Positions 10,816 through 24,140 of a stretch of 64,000 nucleotides of DNA are shown here, in pieces. The stretch is from contig JADDOH010000162.1 of assembly GCA_016648135.1 (NCBI GenBank), positions 186,001 through 250,000 of the forward strand, in the 5' to 3' direction. This stretch comes from Agrypnia vestita. Its lineage: Eukaryota > Arthropoda > Insecta > Trichoptera > Phryganeidae. Numbering within the stretch: position 1 is the first letter of the stretch; each line of letters begins with the position of its first letter. The notes beneath the pieces are model-generated. The model did not search any database and had not been told where the DNA came from. It worked only from the letters and a program-made list of their open reading frames with translations. Both the position numbers and the translations under genes were made by a program.

Positions 10816-12440
10816 AATCGTATGAAAAGCAGCAGACAACGGGCGATTGCCAATCGCAGACATCCGATTGCTAGTAAAATATAATTTTTATATAAAAATG
10901 AATATATTAGTTAATAATAAAATTAATTAACTAAATAAAGTCGTATAAATAAAATATTTTTTAAATTTATATTATGTTCGCGAGGGGAACATTCTTCCGC
11001 TGTGACCTTTCCTAAAGAGCGGGTTTCATATATATCCGTAAATATATAAACATTGTGGTTTTTACCTCATTTACGTTTACTTAATAGTTTTGAATACGGA
11101 TTGATGAAGAATTTTTAGTTACACTAAAAAAAGAGATATTTATCATTCTTCCTCTACTTCTTGTGCCCTATCCGTTCAATGAACGTTGGCTATTCTCACT
11201 TTATTTACTGCGGCGCGGAATAGCTGTCCAATAGACTAGCCAGACCACTGTCATATTTTTTAAGGTTTTTCAGCCATGATGTCCTCCTTTCTCCAGGGCC
11301 CCAACTTCCGGCACTTTTTACCTGCATTGTGAGGTCCAAAATTTATTACTTCTCACGATGTCTCATCGCATTTCCGAGATATTGATTTTCGGATTTTTAT
11401 TGTTTTAATTACTTATTTTTCCTTATACACCTTTATTCGTAACTTTGTCCTTCCAGATTTCTTTGAGTATTCATCTATAGATCCACATCTCGAATGCTTC
11501 CAACTCGCCTTCTTCAGGAACCTTCCATGCTTCAATATTTAAATTATGTGAGAAAAATATTTTGTTTACGTTTTGGATTGAAAGGGTTCGATTCGAAGAG
11601 AGCCTTAACTGACCAATAATCGACCACCGGAAACTGGTTGCATCCCATGTATAACACATTCGGCGGATGCAACACTGTTTCTATCAACCTTCGGCGCGTG
11701 CTTGGCTTCAATTTCCGGAAATAATTATTTCGATAGATCAACAATTAATGACTAAATAATTTATTTTTAACTTTAATAAGCTGTGCTCATTAACAAAATG
11801 TATTGTTACACGTGTCAGTAGAATTTTCCAATCTGTCGAGTATAACGAAGCTAGGATATCATTATGAGGTTGTGGCAGGTATGAGGTAATTCTATTTCTC
11901 ATAATGCGTGAATGTCCGACGATGAGTCTTTCACGGTGGTCGATTCTCAGGTGGTTCAATAATACAAATCTGTATTTACAAGTTTTGAGGCATCTTCGTT
12001 TCGGCAAGACAGCTGTTTGAAAGGTTTCTTTGAAAAATACTCGCTTTATATCATAATTCAATGCCACGATGTTCACTTTTTAAAACTTTTATAATAACCG
12101 GTAAACCGGTATTAAATTCAGGGTTTTATCGATTTACCGATAATGCTATTTTAAGTAAATTTGCGTGCCTTAGTGACCAACCCATCAAAACTGTCGCTGA
12201 GTGATAGGAACTAGAATTCGATGCTCGTTATTTTAGCTTCCTCAATGCTATTGTTTGGCGTCTGTTATACCATTTTATTTGTAGGACTGTTCGCAAACAA
12301 GCCCTTTTAGAACCGTTTTGTTGTATACGGTGTCCAAGACCGTTTGGATTACAACATGGCATCGACGTGTTTTTATAGTTTGTTTGAATTTTACACTGCA
12401 GTTTCATATCATGATTGATCATTCAATAAATATATAGATA
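10816..12440. other. Intergenic, no gene seen
   Basis: AT-rich sequence with short spurious frames only. The 112-residue minus-strand frame at 11738-12076 resembles nothing recognised. Confidence 0.5.
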
Positions 12441-13210
12441 CTAGCTGTTCATACCCGGCGTTGCACGGGTTAAGGATTAAGTTTAAAATAAATTTGTGAG
12501 GATTAACAAACTTTCGATACAAACGGTATAGATTTGCATCAAAAATATGTCAGGGGGAGGGGAAGGGGTAAGAGAATAGGGGGGAAATGTTGCCTATGTT
12601 ACCCACCGAGTCCTAAAGAAAAAATTTCCAAATTTTGAATCCGATCGCTCAAACGGTAAACATTTGCATCGGAAAAATATCAAGAGGAGGGAAGTGGGTA
12701 AGAGAATAGGGGGGAAATGTTGCTTATGTTACCCACCAAATCCTAAAGAATAAGTTTCGAAATTTTGAGTCCGATCGCTCAAACGGTAAAGATTTTCATC
12801 TAAAAAATGTCAGGGGGAGGGGAAGGGTTAAGAGAATAGGGGAGAAATGTTGCCTGTGTTACCCGCCGAGTCCTAAAGAATAAGTTTCCAAATTTTGAGT
12901 CCGATCGGTCAAACGGAACAGATTTTCATCGAAAAAGTGTCAGTGGGAGGGGAAGGGGTAAGAGAATAGGGGATAAATGTTGCCTATGTTACCCGCCAAG
13001 TCCTAAAGAATTAGTTTCCAAATTTTGAGTCCGATCGGTCAAACGGTACAGATTTGCATCGAAAATATGTCAGGGGGAGGGGAACGGGTATGAGAATAGG
13101 GGGGAAATGTTGCCTATGTTACCCGCCGGATCCTAAAGCATAAATATGCAAAATTTGAATCGAATCGGACAGAGAACAGACAAACAGACATTGAGTTTTA
13201 TAGGTATAGA
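12441..13210 (-). mobile_element. Helitron-like element with internal 130-bp tandem repeats
   Basis: Read on the minus strand it begins TCTATACCTATAAAACTCAA, followed by a TCTGT-rich run, and ends with the hairpin CCCGTGCAACGCCGGG and AACAG-CTAG before T. It sits between A and T. The interior is five copies of a 130-bp unit starting at 12521, 12651, 12781, 12911 and 13041 (AAACGGTAAAGATTTGCATC type), each with a G-rich AGGGGAAGGGGTAAGAGA stretch. The same family starts at 54663 on the plus strand. Confidence 0.65.
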
Positions 13211-14392
13211 TTAGCCACTAATTATTTAGTCATTCGAAGTTTTACGGACTTCCTTGCATTATATACATATGGCATTCGTATCTGGTAAATTCTCAAATCA
13301 GATGAACACTTTTTTATTTATTTATCATCGGTTAAGTTGTTGTGCGAGACAAAATACCCTCAAGTATAGTTACGAATCAATTAACTGAGTTTAAAATAGT
13401 TAGGAAATTATTAAAAATTGTCCATATCAAAAGACAATAATAAAATAAACCGGGGTGGCATATTACTAATTGACTTATAAAGTGTAGAAATCATTCATGT
13501 TATCAAATAATGTATTAATTTTTAATCTCCAAATACAATATCACCTACTTACTAAACATTGTTCAATAAAACACTCATTGTTGAATATTTGTTCACGAAT
13601 GTATACATTGGATTTTATATACTCGTAAATACAAGCTTTACTTTAAGATTTTTATATTATTACGGCTTTAACGGAGATTTGGATTCTTACACACAAATCT
13701 TACATAGGTACATTTATTTCATATTTCACTGAAAAACCTTGGAAAATATTTATGTTTGCAAGAAAAAACATAATTTTTTCGAAAAAATATTGCATCTTGT
13801 ATTATTTTTTCGGTCATGGAAATTAGGCTGCGAGCAGTCTAACAGTCACTGACTTGAATTTGATGAGACCATTCGAGAGTTTTTTCTGCTACCGTTTTCC
13901 TATAAATAGATTTTCCACTTTATAATTAATGAATATATTATTGATTCCGAAATTATTGTAGTTTTACAGTCTTCGAAACCAAAAATAAATTCGAAATTTG
14001 TTAAAGGAAGGAGTTAATACTTTGTATGTAATGTGCCTGTCTGTATATTTGCTAATCGATGTTTAACATGTCACACGATAAAGAAATTTAAACGAGCGTT
14101 CAAACAAAATAAGGAAATTAACTGAACGTCTAATATTTAATCTACAAATATCGTGACACATAGAAGCATTTCTTAAAAATGTTATCCAGTAAAAAATAAA
14201 GTCGATATATTTTGGAGAATTGACATGCCACTCCACTATGACCCTTTTTATTCTGATAGTAAATGACAAAATTTCAAATAGTAGTAAATAAACAATTATC
14301 AGAAATTAAAAAATTGGAACATTGTCATGCTGATGTACTATATTTAGGTAATTATATAAATTAATTCATTTTTTTCACATAAACCGTTGTGA
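13211..14392. other. Intergenic, no gene seen
   Basis: AT-rich, no recognisable coding or repeat structure. Confidence 0.5.
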
Positions 14393-15332
14393 ATGAGGGG
14401 TATAAAATCGAAGGCAGCTATACCCATTGAGGTTTTCATGAGGTAAATACAAAAACCTGTCACTATTCAAGGAAATTTCTCGGCTATCTATGAAACCTAC
14501 TTTTATTGGAAATAAGTTTTTTTCGGTCGCTGGGGCCTTCTTCGTTCAATTTTGAAAATAAAATATTATTTACACTTTGAGTGAAATTTCGACATTAAGA
14601 CATCAAAAATTGTATTTTTTTCAATATTTTTGACTTATTTTAGTGCGTTTTAGTTAGACTGATTTATGCATTAGGCTATGACAACAGTAACTTATATGTA
14701 ATATTAAAAAAATATTTTCTTTGATACGAGTGAAATAAAATTATTTAAACCAAAGAAATTAGAAAAATATTTTACTTTTTTTGTTATTTTATTTGACTTT
14801 TATTAAGGCCATATTCCATATAAATAACTGTAGAGTAAAAAAAAACATAAAATTTACAAAAAAAGATGTCAGAAATATTGAAAAAAAATTAACTTTGATG
14901 TCGCATATCTCACTAACTATAGACATTTCACCCAAAGTGTAAATAATATTTTCTATTCAAAATTGCATGAAGAAGAAGTATGTTAATAAATAAACATTTA
15001 ACATTTATATTTCTGTGTTTGCTTCCAAATAGTGGACATTGTTACTTTTACTACTAATACAAGTGGATATTGCTGTTTTTGCTATGATGTTTTAGTCTAA
15101 AATCGACATCAACTTTCACATAAGTAATTTTGTCACGTGACGCATCCTTAGTGGTTGATTGATTTAAGTGGATATTACTATGTTTGCTTTTCATAGTGAT
15201 TTGCAAGGGGTAGGGATAGATTTCCTATAAAATCTCGAATTCAGTAGGTACGTTCTTAATTAGTTATCCTTGATAGCTGCATTCAAAAAATTTCTTTTTT
15301 AATATTTCTGCCTTTGCTTTGATACCCCTCAT
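14393..15332. mobile_element. Inverted-repeat element, GGGGTATNAAAGCAAAGGCAG family, with nested MITE
   Basis: Ends ATGAGGGGTATAAAATCGAA and, reading in from the right, ATGAGGGGTATCAAAGCAAA; related to 841-1096. A CAGGGTGT-family MITE body (about 14538-14982) sits inside, so one element inserted in another. Confidence 0.6.
14538..14982. mobile_element. CAGGGTGT-family MITE body, nested
   Basis: Arms share TATTATTTACACTTTG, GTGAAAT and GACATCAAA in inverted order, as in the copies at 16692, 24000, 55575 and 57876. The extreme CAGGGTGT termini are not clear here. Confidence 0.6.
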
Positions 15333-16250
15333 ATATGTGTATGTTTTTCGCGTGCATCCTAGAATGGGTTTTAAATGCTAGGTACCACTCAAAATTTAAA
15401 ATTAGTGATGTTATATCATTAATTAACATGACTGTTACGTTTTGGCGCAAAAAGATTATTCAAATTTTCACTAAACTAAACTTTTTATGAGTTATTATTT
15501 CAATTTTCCTATTTTTTAAAAGTGGAAGATAATGTACGCGCGCTAGAAGTCATACTTAAAAACTAAAATAAAAACAAAATAATATAATAATGACCCTCAA
15601 AGTATTGAGTTGTAAAAACCTATACTGATCTAGTTAATCAAAAACTTTCTTTAAAAACGATCGAAACATTCGTGAACTCGCATGTAAACAGAATCTGACA
15701 GCTGACAATAATTTAATATGCCATCGTTAGTTCTGGCATCGCATTTCCGCTACACGTTTCGCTACATGCTACGTGCACAACTTCCGTTACACTAAAAAAT
15801 TTACCCTAAATGCGCCAAAAATTTATCGTAGAGATAAAGGAAAAGAAGGTGATGGAGAGATTCAATAATATTAGGAAAACATTTATTATTTTTGATTCTT
15901 ATATTATTGTGCGTCTGTATATTAACAAAATTCAAAGCTCTGTGTTATATATAATATGAAAGGTTCAGTATTTAAAAGTTGTAAGAATATAATGCTCTTG
16001 ACTTTAAATATTGAAATTAATCTCAATTGATGTTTCTGTTGATGCATTTAAATGCATTAATAATGGACTTTGACTAATGCACAACGCGCATGCGGCCAAT
16101 TTAAGATGTTGAACGATTAGGATTGGCAAGGTTAAAACATCGGGTTCAAATTAATAAATTTGATGCAGGAGAATTTGATTTATTTGAATAAACTTTTGCG
16201 AGACGAAATTGCAACGAAATTCTGTCTGTATCGGAGGCGCGCGTTGTGAG
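15333..16250. other. Intergenic, no gene seen
   Basis: AT-rich sequence without recognisable features. Confidence 0.5.
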
Positions 16251-16254
16251 CTGT

Positions 16255-16440
16255 GAATGAGTGTTTCTTTTTTCGGATTCCTTAGAGTCTACGATACCCT
16301 GAGTATTCTACATGCAGCTGGACCGCCTATTCTATTGCTACAAGCATCATCTCTCTATAGCTTTGACACGTTTACTATCTATTTTATTGTAATAAATATC
16401 ATAAGTTTCATATTACGTGAATTCGGTAGGGTAAAAACGT
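16255..16440 (+). repeat. Dispersed repeat, copy 1
   Basis: Shares ATTCCTTAGAGTCTACGATA, GACCGCCTATTCTA and a following AT-rich part with 18595-18775 in the same orientation. No protein or RNA identity recognised. Confidence 0.65.
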
Positions 16441-16691
16441 CCAATAAAAAACCCTCTTTTATGATCTGTGGACAAGTGGTAGGATGAATAAAAATAGATG
16501 AAATACCGTCCGAAAAAGCTTTTATAAGCCGCTCACGATAGTGATTTATGTGAGAAATATTTAACTTATATATTAGAGAAATTCTAAATTATACGTTAAA
16601 ATTCTGCATAAAAAATATTTGCTGCTTAAAAATAATGTGAAACATGTTTTCATACTTTTATAAATGATGTAAATAGTCTTGTTAATTTACA

Positions 16692-17338
16692 CAGGGTGTA
16701 TCGTAGCTAGTAAAAAAAACTTTTGGGGAGTTTTCTCATTTTGAAAAGATGTCAATAGTTTAGGAGATAAGTGACATCAAAGTTTGCATTTATTTTCAAT
16801 ATTTTTTACGTATTTTCTGTGAAATGTTAAAGTATCAAAAAAGCCACTTATATTGAATATCAAAATTTCAGTCGCTTTGACACAAGTAAAATAAAAAGTT
16901 TAAAATCTCAACGAAATTTAAAAAAAAAATGTAAGCTTTTTGCCATTCTGTTTGACTTTTATTATAGAAAAATAATTTTTAGTATTCCGTATGAGTTACT
17001 GTATTAGTCTAACGTTTAACAGAAAAAAAGTCAGAAATTTTGAAAAAAAGAAACACAAATTTTGATGTCTCATATCCAGAGGGCTCTCGCCGTGAATATC
17101 TTGAGCAAGTGTGCCAAGATATGAATTGTGCCTCCTACACAGAGCTGAAGAGGATCGCCGGAGACTGAGCGGAATGGAGAAGGAGATGTGCTTTGCTGCA
17201 AACCAATCCCACGGATTGAAACCCAGTAAGGAAACTCCGTAACTGTCGATTCACCCAAAGTGTGAAGAAGATTTTCTATTCAAAATTGAATGAAGAACTC
17301 TTCTGAAGTTTTTGCTACTAACTAAAAGACACTGCGTA
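16692..17338. mobile_element. CAGGGTGT-family MITE interrupted by a retrotransposon fragment
   Basis: Left ACACAGGGTGTATCGTAGCT and a diverged inverted right end near GCTACTAACTAAAAGACACT. Inner inverted arms include TTTCTATTCAAAATTGAATG. A GC-rich insertion splits the phrase around 17077-17233. Confidence 0.6.
17077..17233 (+). pseudogene. Short LINE reverse transcriptase tail inserted in the MITE
   Basis: The frame reads YLEQVCQDMNCASYTELKRI, a stop, then AEWRRRCALLQTNPTD and a stop, resembling the extreme C-terminus of some insect LINE polymerases. Its composition differs sharply from the flanks, which rejoin to the expected MITE phrase. Identity is tentative. Confidence 0.4.
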
Positions 17339-18594
17339 TGAATATATTAGTTATAAAATTTTAAATATATAAAATTCATAATAGGTATGTTAGTATTTCA
17401 ATATACATAGTTATCCTATTTTGTCTATAAAATAATCTTCGCTTACCTCTTTTATGAATATTATTCTCCCATTGAATTTTCAGATTTTTTTATAACTTGA
17501 ATTCACTGCACTTCTAAATTATCATTTCTAGTAGGTAATCATTTTGATGTATTAAAAAAATATACGTAGTATAAATATCAGTACCTATCTAAATATCTGG
17601 GATATCATATACGCAGAACTTTGGACATAATTTTTTTGTTTAAAATATATTTTGATTCCAACTATAAACATTATTTCTTTATCACTGGTATCACTTTTGT
17701 CACTCATTAACATCAAATATTAACTTCATTATTATTTTCACAGAGGCTTCAACAACACCATTTTTTATCGGAGATATACGTAATTGAGAAAAGACACGAT
17801 CAAATAGCACACGAATACTTTTTTGCTGACGGTGATACGCGGATAAGCGGTATGACACGGATAAGCGGTATTCTAGCGTGGACAAATATAGAAGCACGTG
17901 TCCAAATGTCGCATTTCAAATGGCAGAATTGGAAAGTTCTCAAACTAATAAGCGTAATACAGAAGGCGAAATACAAGTACATTTTTTAATAGAAAGACTG
18001 TAATAATGCTTGAACTTAACATAAATCGATTCTGAACCGTCCTTTGAAACCGAATTCGACCGAAGCGTCTCTTTTATTGCTGGTAGATCGTACCCAAATT
18101 CCAAATAGAATCCAACATATTAATTCTCTCGTCAGCAAAAGGCACATAAGGCTTTTTCTTCCTCGTACAAGACGTAGATTCAAGAAGGTAGATGGTTCAG
18201 AATTAGAAAATGGCCAAATAAAGATTCATTAAACCGTACCGATGTAGTGTTAGGTACACTGTAAAATAGGCTTTAATTCCGGTTACGCTGAAAGAGGTGT
18301 GATATTAGGCTCGTACATAACATCCTCTTCCTTTTCTTCTTGATCTGGCAGAAATTTGCTACCTTTGAAATGTCTAGATCTTTTAGGCCTTCAAGGAAAA
18401 CGATGACCAGGTGGGATTTAGTTAGCTATAATGTAAGGGATCCGAAGTTGTCCATTTTTTTAGATGATCTCTCCAGAGTCTTCTCGCTCTTCTCCAATGC
18501 ACTATATCTTCGGTGCTGTAAAATTGACGTCCTTTTCAAAGGAGGATAATTTCGGCGAATTTACCCGACCCAGTAGACCCCACCCGGCAGCAGC
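17339..18594. other. Intergenic, no gene seen
   Basis: AT-rich; a short direct repeat ACGCGGATAAGCGGTAT near 17836-17870. No gene. Confidence 0.5.
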
Positions 18595-18775
18595 GAGGTT
18601 TTTTTTACGATTCCTTAGAGTCTACGATACTCTAATTACTCTACATGCGGCTAGACCGCCTATTCTACTTCTACAAGTGCGTCAGCTTTTTAGCTTTAAC
18701 ACTTTTGCAAACTACTTATTATAATAAACATTATGTGTTTTATATATTTTACATGAATTCGTAAGGATAAAATAT
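18595..18775 (+). repeat. Dispersed repeat, copy 2
   Basis: Second copy of the 16255-16440 repeat, about 2.3 kb downstream in the same orientation. Confidence 0.65.
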
Positions 18776-20359
18776 TCTAAGTAGGTTATGCGCCTGCATT
18801 TCTAATGCATCCCCACTACCGCTGAAAATACGTAAAAGCCGTGCGCTGGCACTAGCAGATAGGTTATTCTGTTCATGACACTCAGTGATTCGTGATATTA
18901 CAATACGCGATATTAGTAAGTGACCAGCGCAAGTGAATAAATGATACCGGGGCAAATAGTATCTATTAGCGAATATTGAACGGAGTTTATCAGAAGTGAT
19001 CTAAGCAATAGACATAGCGTTAATTAGTGTGAATTAAGGAACAATTCAATAATAAGTGTGGAATGTTCGGAAGACATTTAGCAACTACAAAATTAAGAAC
19101 GGTACTACAATTTAACTCGTGGCCAGGACTTTCTTTGGTAATAAATTAAATTAAAATAATTTTCAGTGTTTTCATGTGCCTCCTAAAGCTACGTACAGTT
19201 ACAATATTTTAAATACAGCACGATAATATGGCATGTAATGTAAATGTTTTTTAAATTAAAAAGTAGCATTTGCATACAAAAATTGTGAAATATTTCCTTG
19301 GTCCTCGCCCCCGACTGTGGGCTCGTACCTACCCCTTCGCGCAAACCGGTTTTTAAAACTGGAAACCTCTCGTCGTACTGATTGTTTTTAAATATTAGTG
19401 ATGGTATTTCGGATAGTTACACAATTGGCGTTAAATGTAAATGCTACAAGATTGGGAATAATATTAATTCACTTTTCGTACGTGCGAGAGAGGGTGTACC
19501 TATTAGTGTGTATTTGGCAAACCTTTTGATATTTCGTGTGAAATAAAGTATTGTTTTGTTAATTCCGTTGGCAATTATGGTGACACTCGAGATGATGATT
19601 ATTTTTTTACCAGATTGGATGCTGCTGTATGGTATGCTGCTGTATCCTCAACCAAAAAGGCTGAAAAATTAAGTAAGCACATTGCTAAGTACGCATCTGA
19701 CATCGTTAATGATGCCAACACCGGTGTTTTTTCGATGACGTCCGTTTGCGTCCGTTGTCCGTTGAGCGACGCGACAATACTAGACAACTAATAATAGTTT
19801 TGCAGCTACTTGCGGTTTGTAAGCGGATTGCACTCTGGATTAATTGAGGGGCGCGGTGACATCCGTTATTACATAATATACACACATTTAGACATTTCGA
19901 AAGCCATTCTTCAGCCAGGTAGAATTCCAGTTTGTTGTCAAGTGTCATCAAATTATTACAATAAAATATACACTTCACATCTAGTTAATTACGTTATTAA
20001 AAGATAGGTACTGTCCTAAAAGTATTATCAATACTTATTTAACATATTAAAGAAATCGACAATGATTAGATGTTGGAACTAAACATGAACATATTAACCT
20101 CCTCGAACTCAAAGGATAATCATTTAATATATTTATTATTTTTTTTACAAAATTTTCATACACATTCTGTACAAGAAGACTTAATTCTAACATTTTTTAA
20201 ATCTTCATGTACCTACCTATAGGTACTATGAACTATATGTTTGACAGTTTGACTCTTGCCTTCTATAGGCGCGTCAGACTATACGAAATACAAACATTTT
20301 TTAACTCCAATATTCAATACCTACTTGTTTTTACATTTCGTGATACAACTAACATACCA
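18776..20359. other. Intergenic, no gene seen
   Basis: Mixed composition. A plus-strand frame near 19590-19790 (LDAAVWYAAVSSTKKAEKL) could be a decayed protein fragment, but I do not recognise it. Confidence 0.45.
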
Positions 20360-21022
20360 TCACGCCGTTTCCCCGTGGGGGTAGGCAGAGAGGATAGAGC
20401 GCCACACTCTTCTGTCCTGATATACAACTCTCGCCTCATCCACATTCATACATCTTCGTATGCAAGCTCGCCGGTTGTTGAGGCTTCTAACGGGACCATC
20501 TTCCAGTATCTGGTTTATCTGGTCATGCCACGTCTTCCGCGATTCTCCTCTCTTTTTGGCGCCATTAACACTTGCATTATATATCTTTCTTACCATTCTT
20601 TCCTCATTCATTCGCTCAATATGCCCAAACGCCCTGAACCATCCGAGCGACCCTTTTTTAATTCTATTAATTATGCTAGGATCAGCTTTACATTCGTTCC
20701 TAATATCTGGATTCTGTACTCTAGGATCATAAATTTATTTGCCACACATACGTCTGAGGAATCTTAATCTCCACTGCATTCAATCTACTTTCGTTCCTCT
20801 TCTGCCAGCTCCAGGCTTCGCTTCCATACATCAGTGTTGGTACCAGAATTCCATTATGTACCGTTAGTTTTGCCTCGGTAGACATATTTATATTAGAAAC
20901 TATTGCGTTCAAAGCACCTTTCACTCTATTCCCCGCAGTCACTCTCCTCTCTGCATCTTTCTCAACATTCCCTCTTCTATCAAACATACTTCCCAAATAC
21001 ACAAACTCATATTTAAAACATT
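20360..21022 (-). pseudogene. Non-LTR retrotransposon (LINE) polymerase C-terminal fragment
   Basis: About 210 codons of the region after the reverse transcriptase fingers/palm: YEFVYLGSMFDRRGNVEKD, LTVHNGILVPTLMYGSEAWS, then FGHIERMNEERMVRKIYNAS and LNNRRACIRRCMNVDEARVV to the end SAYPHG. These match the conserved tail of a very common insect LINE polymerase. At least one frameshift and a stop (near 20740) break it. The 5' part is missing, as usual for LINE copies. Confidence 0.85.
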
Positions 21023-21565
21023 TGTACCGTCAAATAAACATAGATATACTTTAGACGTAGAGCATCTGAGCGATTTAATACAAGTCAAATAAAATGATTA
21101 AAGTCTGCAAGGTTTTAATATTTTTTTTGACTTGGATTAAAGCGAATGAATTTTCAATATTAGCTATGTAAATATGCATTTACAAGGGTTGTTATTAATT
21201 ATTATAATGTCCCACGATTTTTACGAGTTGACGGCTAATTTATAATAGGTATTATTGAAAAAAATATATATAAAAATACATTTCACTCATCCATACAGTT
21301 ATATAAAGCCCACAAAGTGATGTGATTTTCTTAATTTCTAAAACATTGTTGGTTTGATATTTTTAATTAATTAAATGATGCCTTTAAAATTGAAAAAATA
21401 TATATTTCCATTCTCTATTTTTAAAACACGTCGAAGGACCGCCAAAATAAATAAGTTTATCGAGCGAGTCCTACTCCATCCCTCTTTTCCCCAAAACCTC
21501 AGTCACGCACATCATCATTATAACAAATAGATTGGAAAATGAAAATACGACGTGATAAAATAATC

Positions 21566-21597
21566 GGCCTACCTAATAATAATAATAATAATAATAT
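21566..21597 (+). repeat. (AAT)n microsatellite
   Basis: About eight AAT units, flanked by AT-rich sequence. Confidence 0.85.
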
Positions 21598-22280
21598 TTT
21601 TTAAAAAATGATTAACGCCATCTCTCGTTCTTGTTGTATATTAATATGTATGTAGCTTAAAAATGCAATGGTAGGGCTCTTCAACGCTCAATGTTAATAA
21701 TGAAATTTCCCAAGAGATGTCTCTGTTCTTTACAAAAAATTCCTGTTTGAAATTTATTTATAAAATAATATAAAAACAAAATAGTTGAGTGATAAAATTA
21801 TTAATTACACAGTAGATTCACGAATACTTTCCAAATCTCTTATCTAAAAATGTAGATGTAGTAGATTCACGAATACTTTCCAAAGCTCTTATCTAAGAAT
21901 TATAAAAGTCATAAATATAATTGAATTAAGTAATTACGCTTGCATAAAAAGATAAATAAATACCTCGCGTCTATTTTTGAGTTTTGGAGGGTATCAATCA
22001 CCAAAATAGCAATATTGCAATGTTCAGAATAGGTCGGATTATTTTATTTGCAGCAGTTTGGAATATTTAGTTGTATTCCAATGTTCCCGAACTATGGTCT
22101 CTCATTTTGCAGAGTCGTTTCTGCTAGTATTTTCGCATGGCATAATGAGAAGGCCATAATATTTGTAGGTATATCCGGTATTGATTATTTCGAGTATTTC
22201 ATTTTCCTTCCTAGTCGAGTTCTACGTACAATTTAAATAGTGCATTCGAAAGAAGTAAATTTTAAATAAACCCGATCATT

Positions 22281-23385
22281 CGCGGCGACCCTCCGGAAAA
22301 GTGAGCAAAATTCACAAGTTTTTCTCGTAAATATATTCTGTTGCGCTTTTTATATCATTTTTTTTATGGAAATACATCATTTTACAATTTATTCATCGAG
22401 TTCCATATATTTTTAATACGGATGTTAAAATGACATTAAATTATTTAATCAATTAATACATTACAAAACCTACGATGTTTTTTTAAATTAAAAATGAAGA
22501 AAATTGCTCCACTTTGTGGGCCTTTTATGACTAAATGGCCCTTTTTTTGAGATGCCTTTTACAATAATGTTACAAAGTAAACGTTTATCCTAAATTTATT
22601 AAAATTATCGTTAAATCTGTCAGATTGTTTACTTACAATTTGTTTTAAAAAAACATTATTTTTATTTTTGTGTGGTATTTTAACTCTTTTTACTTTTTAC
22701 ATGGTCGACAACTTTTTTACTTCAAAAGAATAGATATTATAATTTAAAAATAAAACAAAAATATCTACATTTTTGTCGATATTCCTGATTTTAGATATTT
22801 AATCAAGATCGAACGCAACGTATTTATGGTACAGTATGCAGTGATTTAATTAAATAGCTGAAATATGAAATTTTCATGAAGTTTTTGATTTTTTTATTGA
22901 TTCAAGAAAAAAAGTTGTCAACTTGTCAACAAAAAAGGGATGGAAAAAACTCAAAAAATAAATATTTTTAAAAAACAGTGTTTTTTAAAACATAAATTAT
23001 AAGTAGGTACCTACCTAAAGAAACTGACAGATTTTGCAATAATTTTAATAAGTATCTATAGGATAATCGTTTACTTTGTAATATGTATATTTTTTTGAAA
23101 TTTGAAAATAAAGACATCTGACGAGGCCATTTAGTCACAAAGCGGAGTAACTTTCTTCATTTCTAAAACAACATAGGTTCGATAATTTATTAATTGGTTA
23201 AATAATTTAGATTTGTGTCATTTTAACAAGATATTCGTATTTAAAACATATGGAAACTGATGCCTAAATTTTAAAATGATATATTTTAAAACAAAAATGT
23301 GATAAAAAACGCAAGAGACGATATTAGAAAAAATTGTGAAATTTGCTTATTTTGCCGGACGATCGCTTTATTGGATTTGATTGCG
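22281..23385. mobile_element. 1.1-kb imperfect hairpin (long inverted repeat)
   Basis: The two halves are diverged reverse complements over several hundred bases. Left CCGGAAAAGTGAGCAAAATT ... AAAATGAAGAAAATTGCTCC ... ACAAAGTAAACG; right, read backwards, CCGGCAAAATAAGCAAATTT ... AGAAATGAAGAAAGTTACTC ... ACAAAGTAAACG. The symmetry centre is near 22830. There is no coding capacity. A partial copy of the inner motif (CCCACAAAGTGATG) lies near 21309. Probably a foldback/MITE element. Confidence 0.75.
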
Positions 23386-23981
23386 ATCGACTATTTGTAA
23401 TTTAAATTCTTTGGACGGTTTCAACGCCGTTGAATATTAATGTTCCCCATTAGAATCGGGACAAACAGCCGATCCCTGCTCAAATTAAACATTAAGAAAA
23501 ATTTTAAACGTAGTGAATAGTAAATTTTAACACCAATAAATGATTTTTTGTTTGTCAATTCTCTTGAATCATAATAAAAACGTAGTATTTGTTAATTTGA
23601 TCTATAGAACTGCAATATAGATATCACTTCTACTAGAATAAGACAGATTCTGTGTGATTGTCTTTTACTTATTTCTCTAGGTCCGATATTAATGGAGCAT
23701 TCATTGTTTAAGCTTTTGAACAGTCACCATTTAGAAACAACATAGCGGATCAGGCTGGCTAACGAACTTGGACGAGATATATGTATACAAAGTCAATTTT
23801 CCCGAAATTTTTTATTTAACTCTAATAAGAAGCACGGGAAATAACATGTCCACAAATGCCACATTGATGAATATATGTACATTTATAGGTATTATTATTT
23901 TAATGATGGTTAGGTGGTTTCTAAAGCTCTAGAAAGGTAAATACACTACCTACATACAATGTGGCGAGGAAGTCCTATAGT

Positions 23982-24140
23982 CATATACAGGTGGCTTGTA
24001 GCCAGTTGAAAAAACTTCGGGGAATCTTCCACATTCAATTTTGAATAGAAAATACTTATTTTTTTTACACTTTGAGTGAAATGTAACAGTCACAGAGATA
24101 AGCGACATCAAAGTTTGCATGTTTTTTCGGAATTTTGTTT
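23982..24140. mobile_element. CAGGGTGT-family MITE, one arm
   Basis: TATACAGGTGGCTTGTAGCC end, then the family phrases TTTGAATAGAAAATA, ACACTTTGAGTGAAATG and GACATCAAAGTTTGCAT. The opposite arm was not located. Confidence 0.5.

Noticed and set aside
20207..20767. Plus-strand open frame of 186 codons
   Set aside because: Antisense to the LINE polymerase remnant, which gives recognisable protein on the minus strand.
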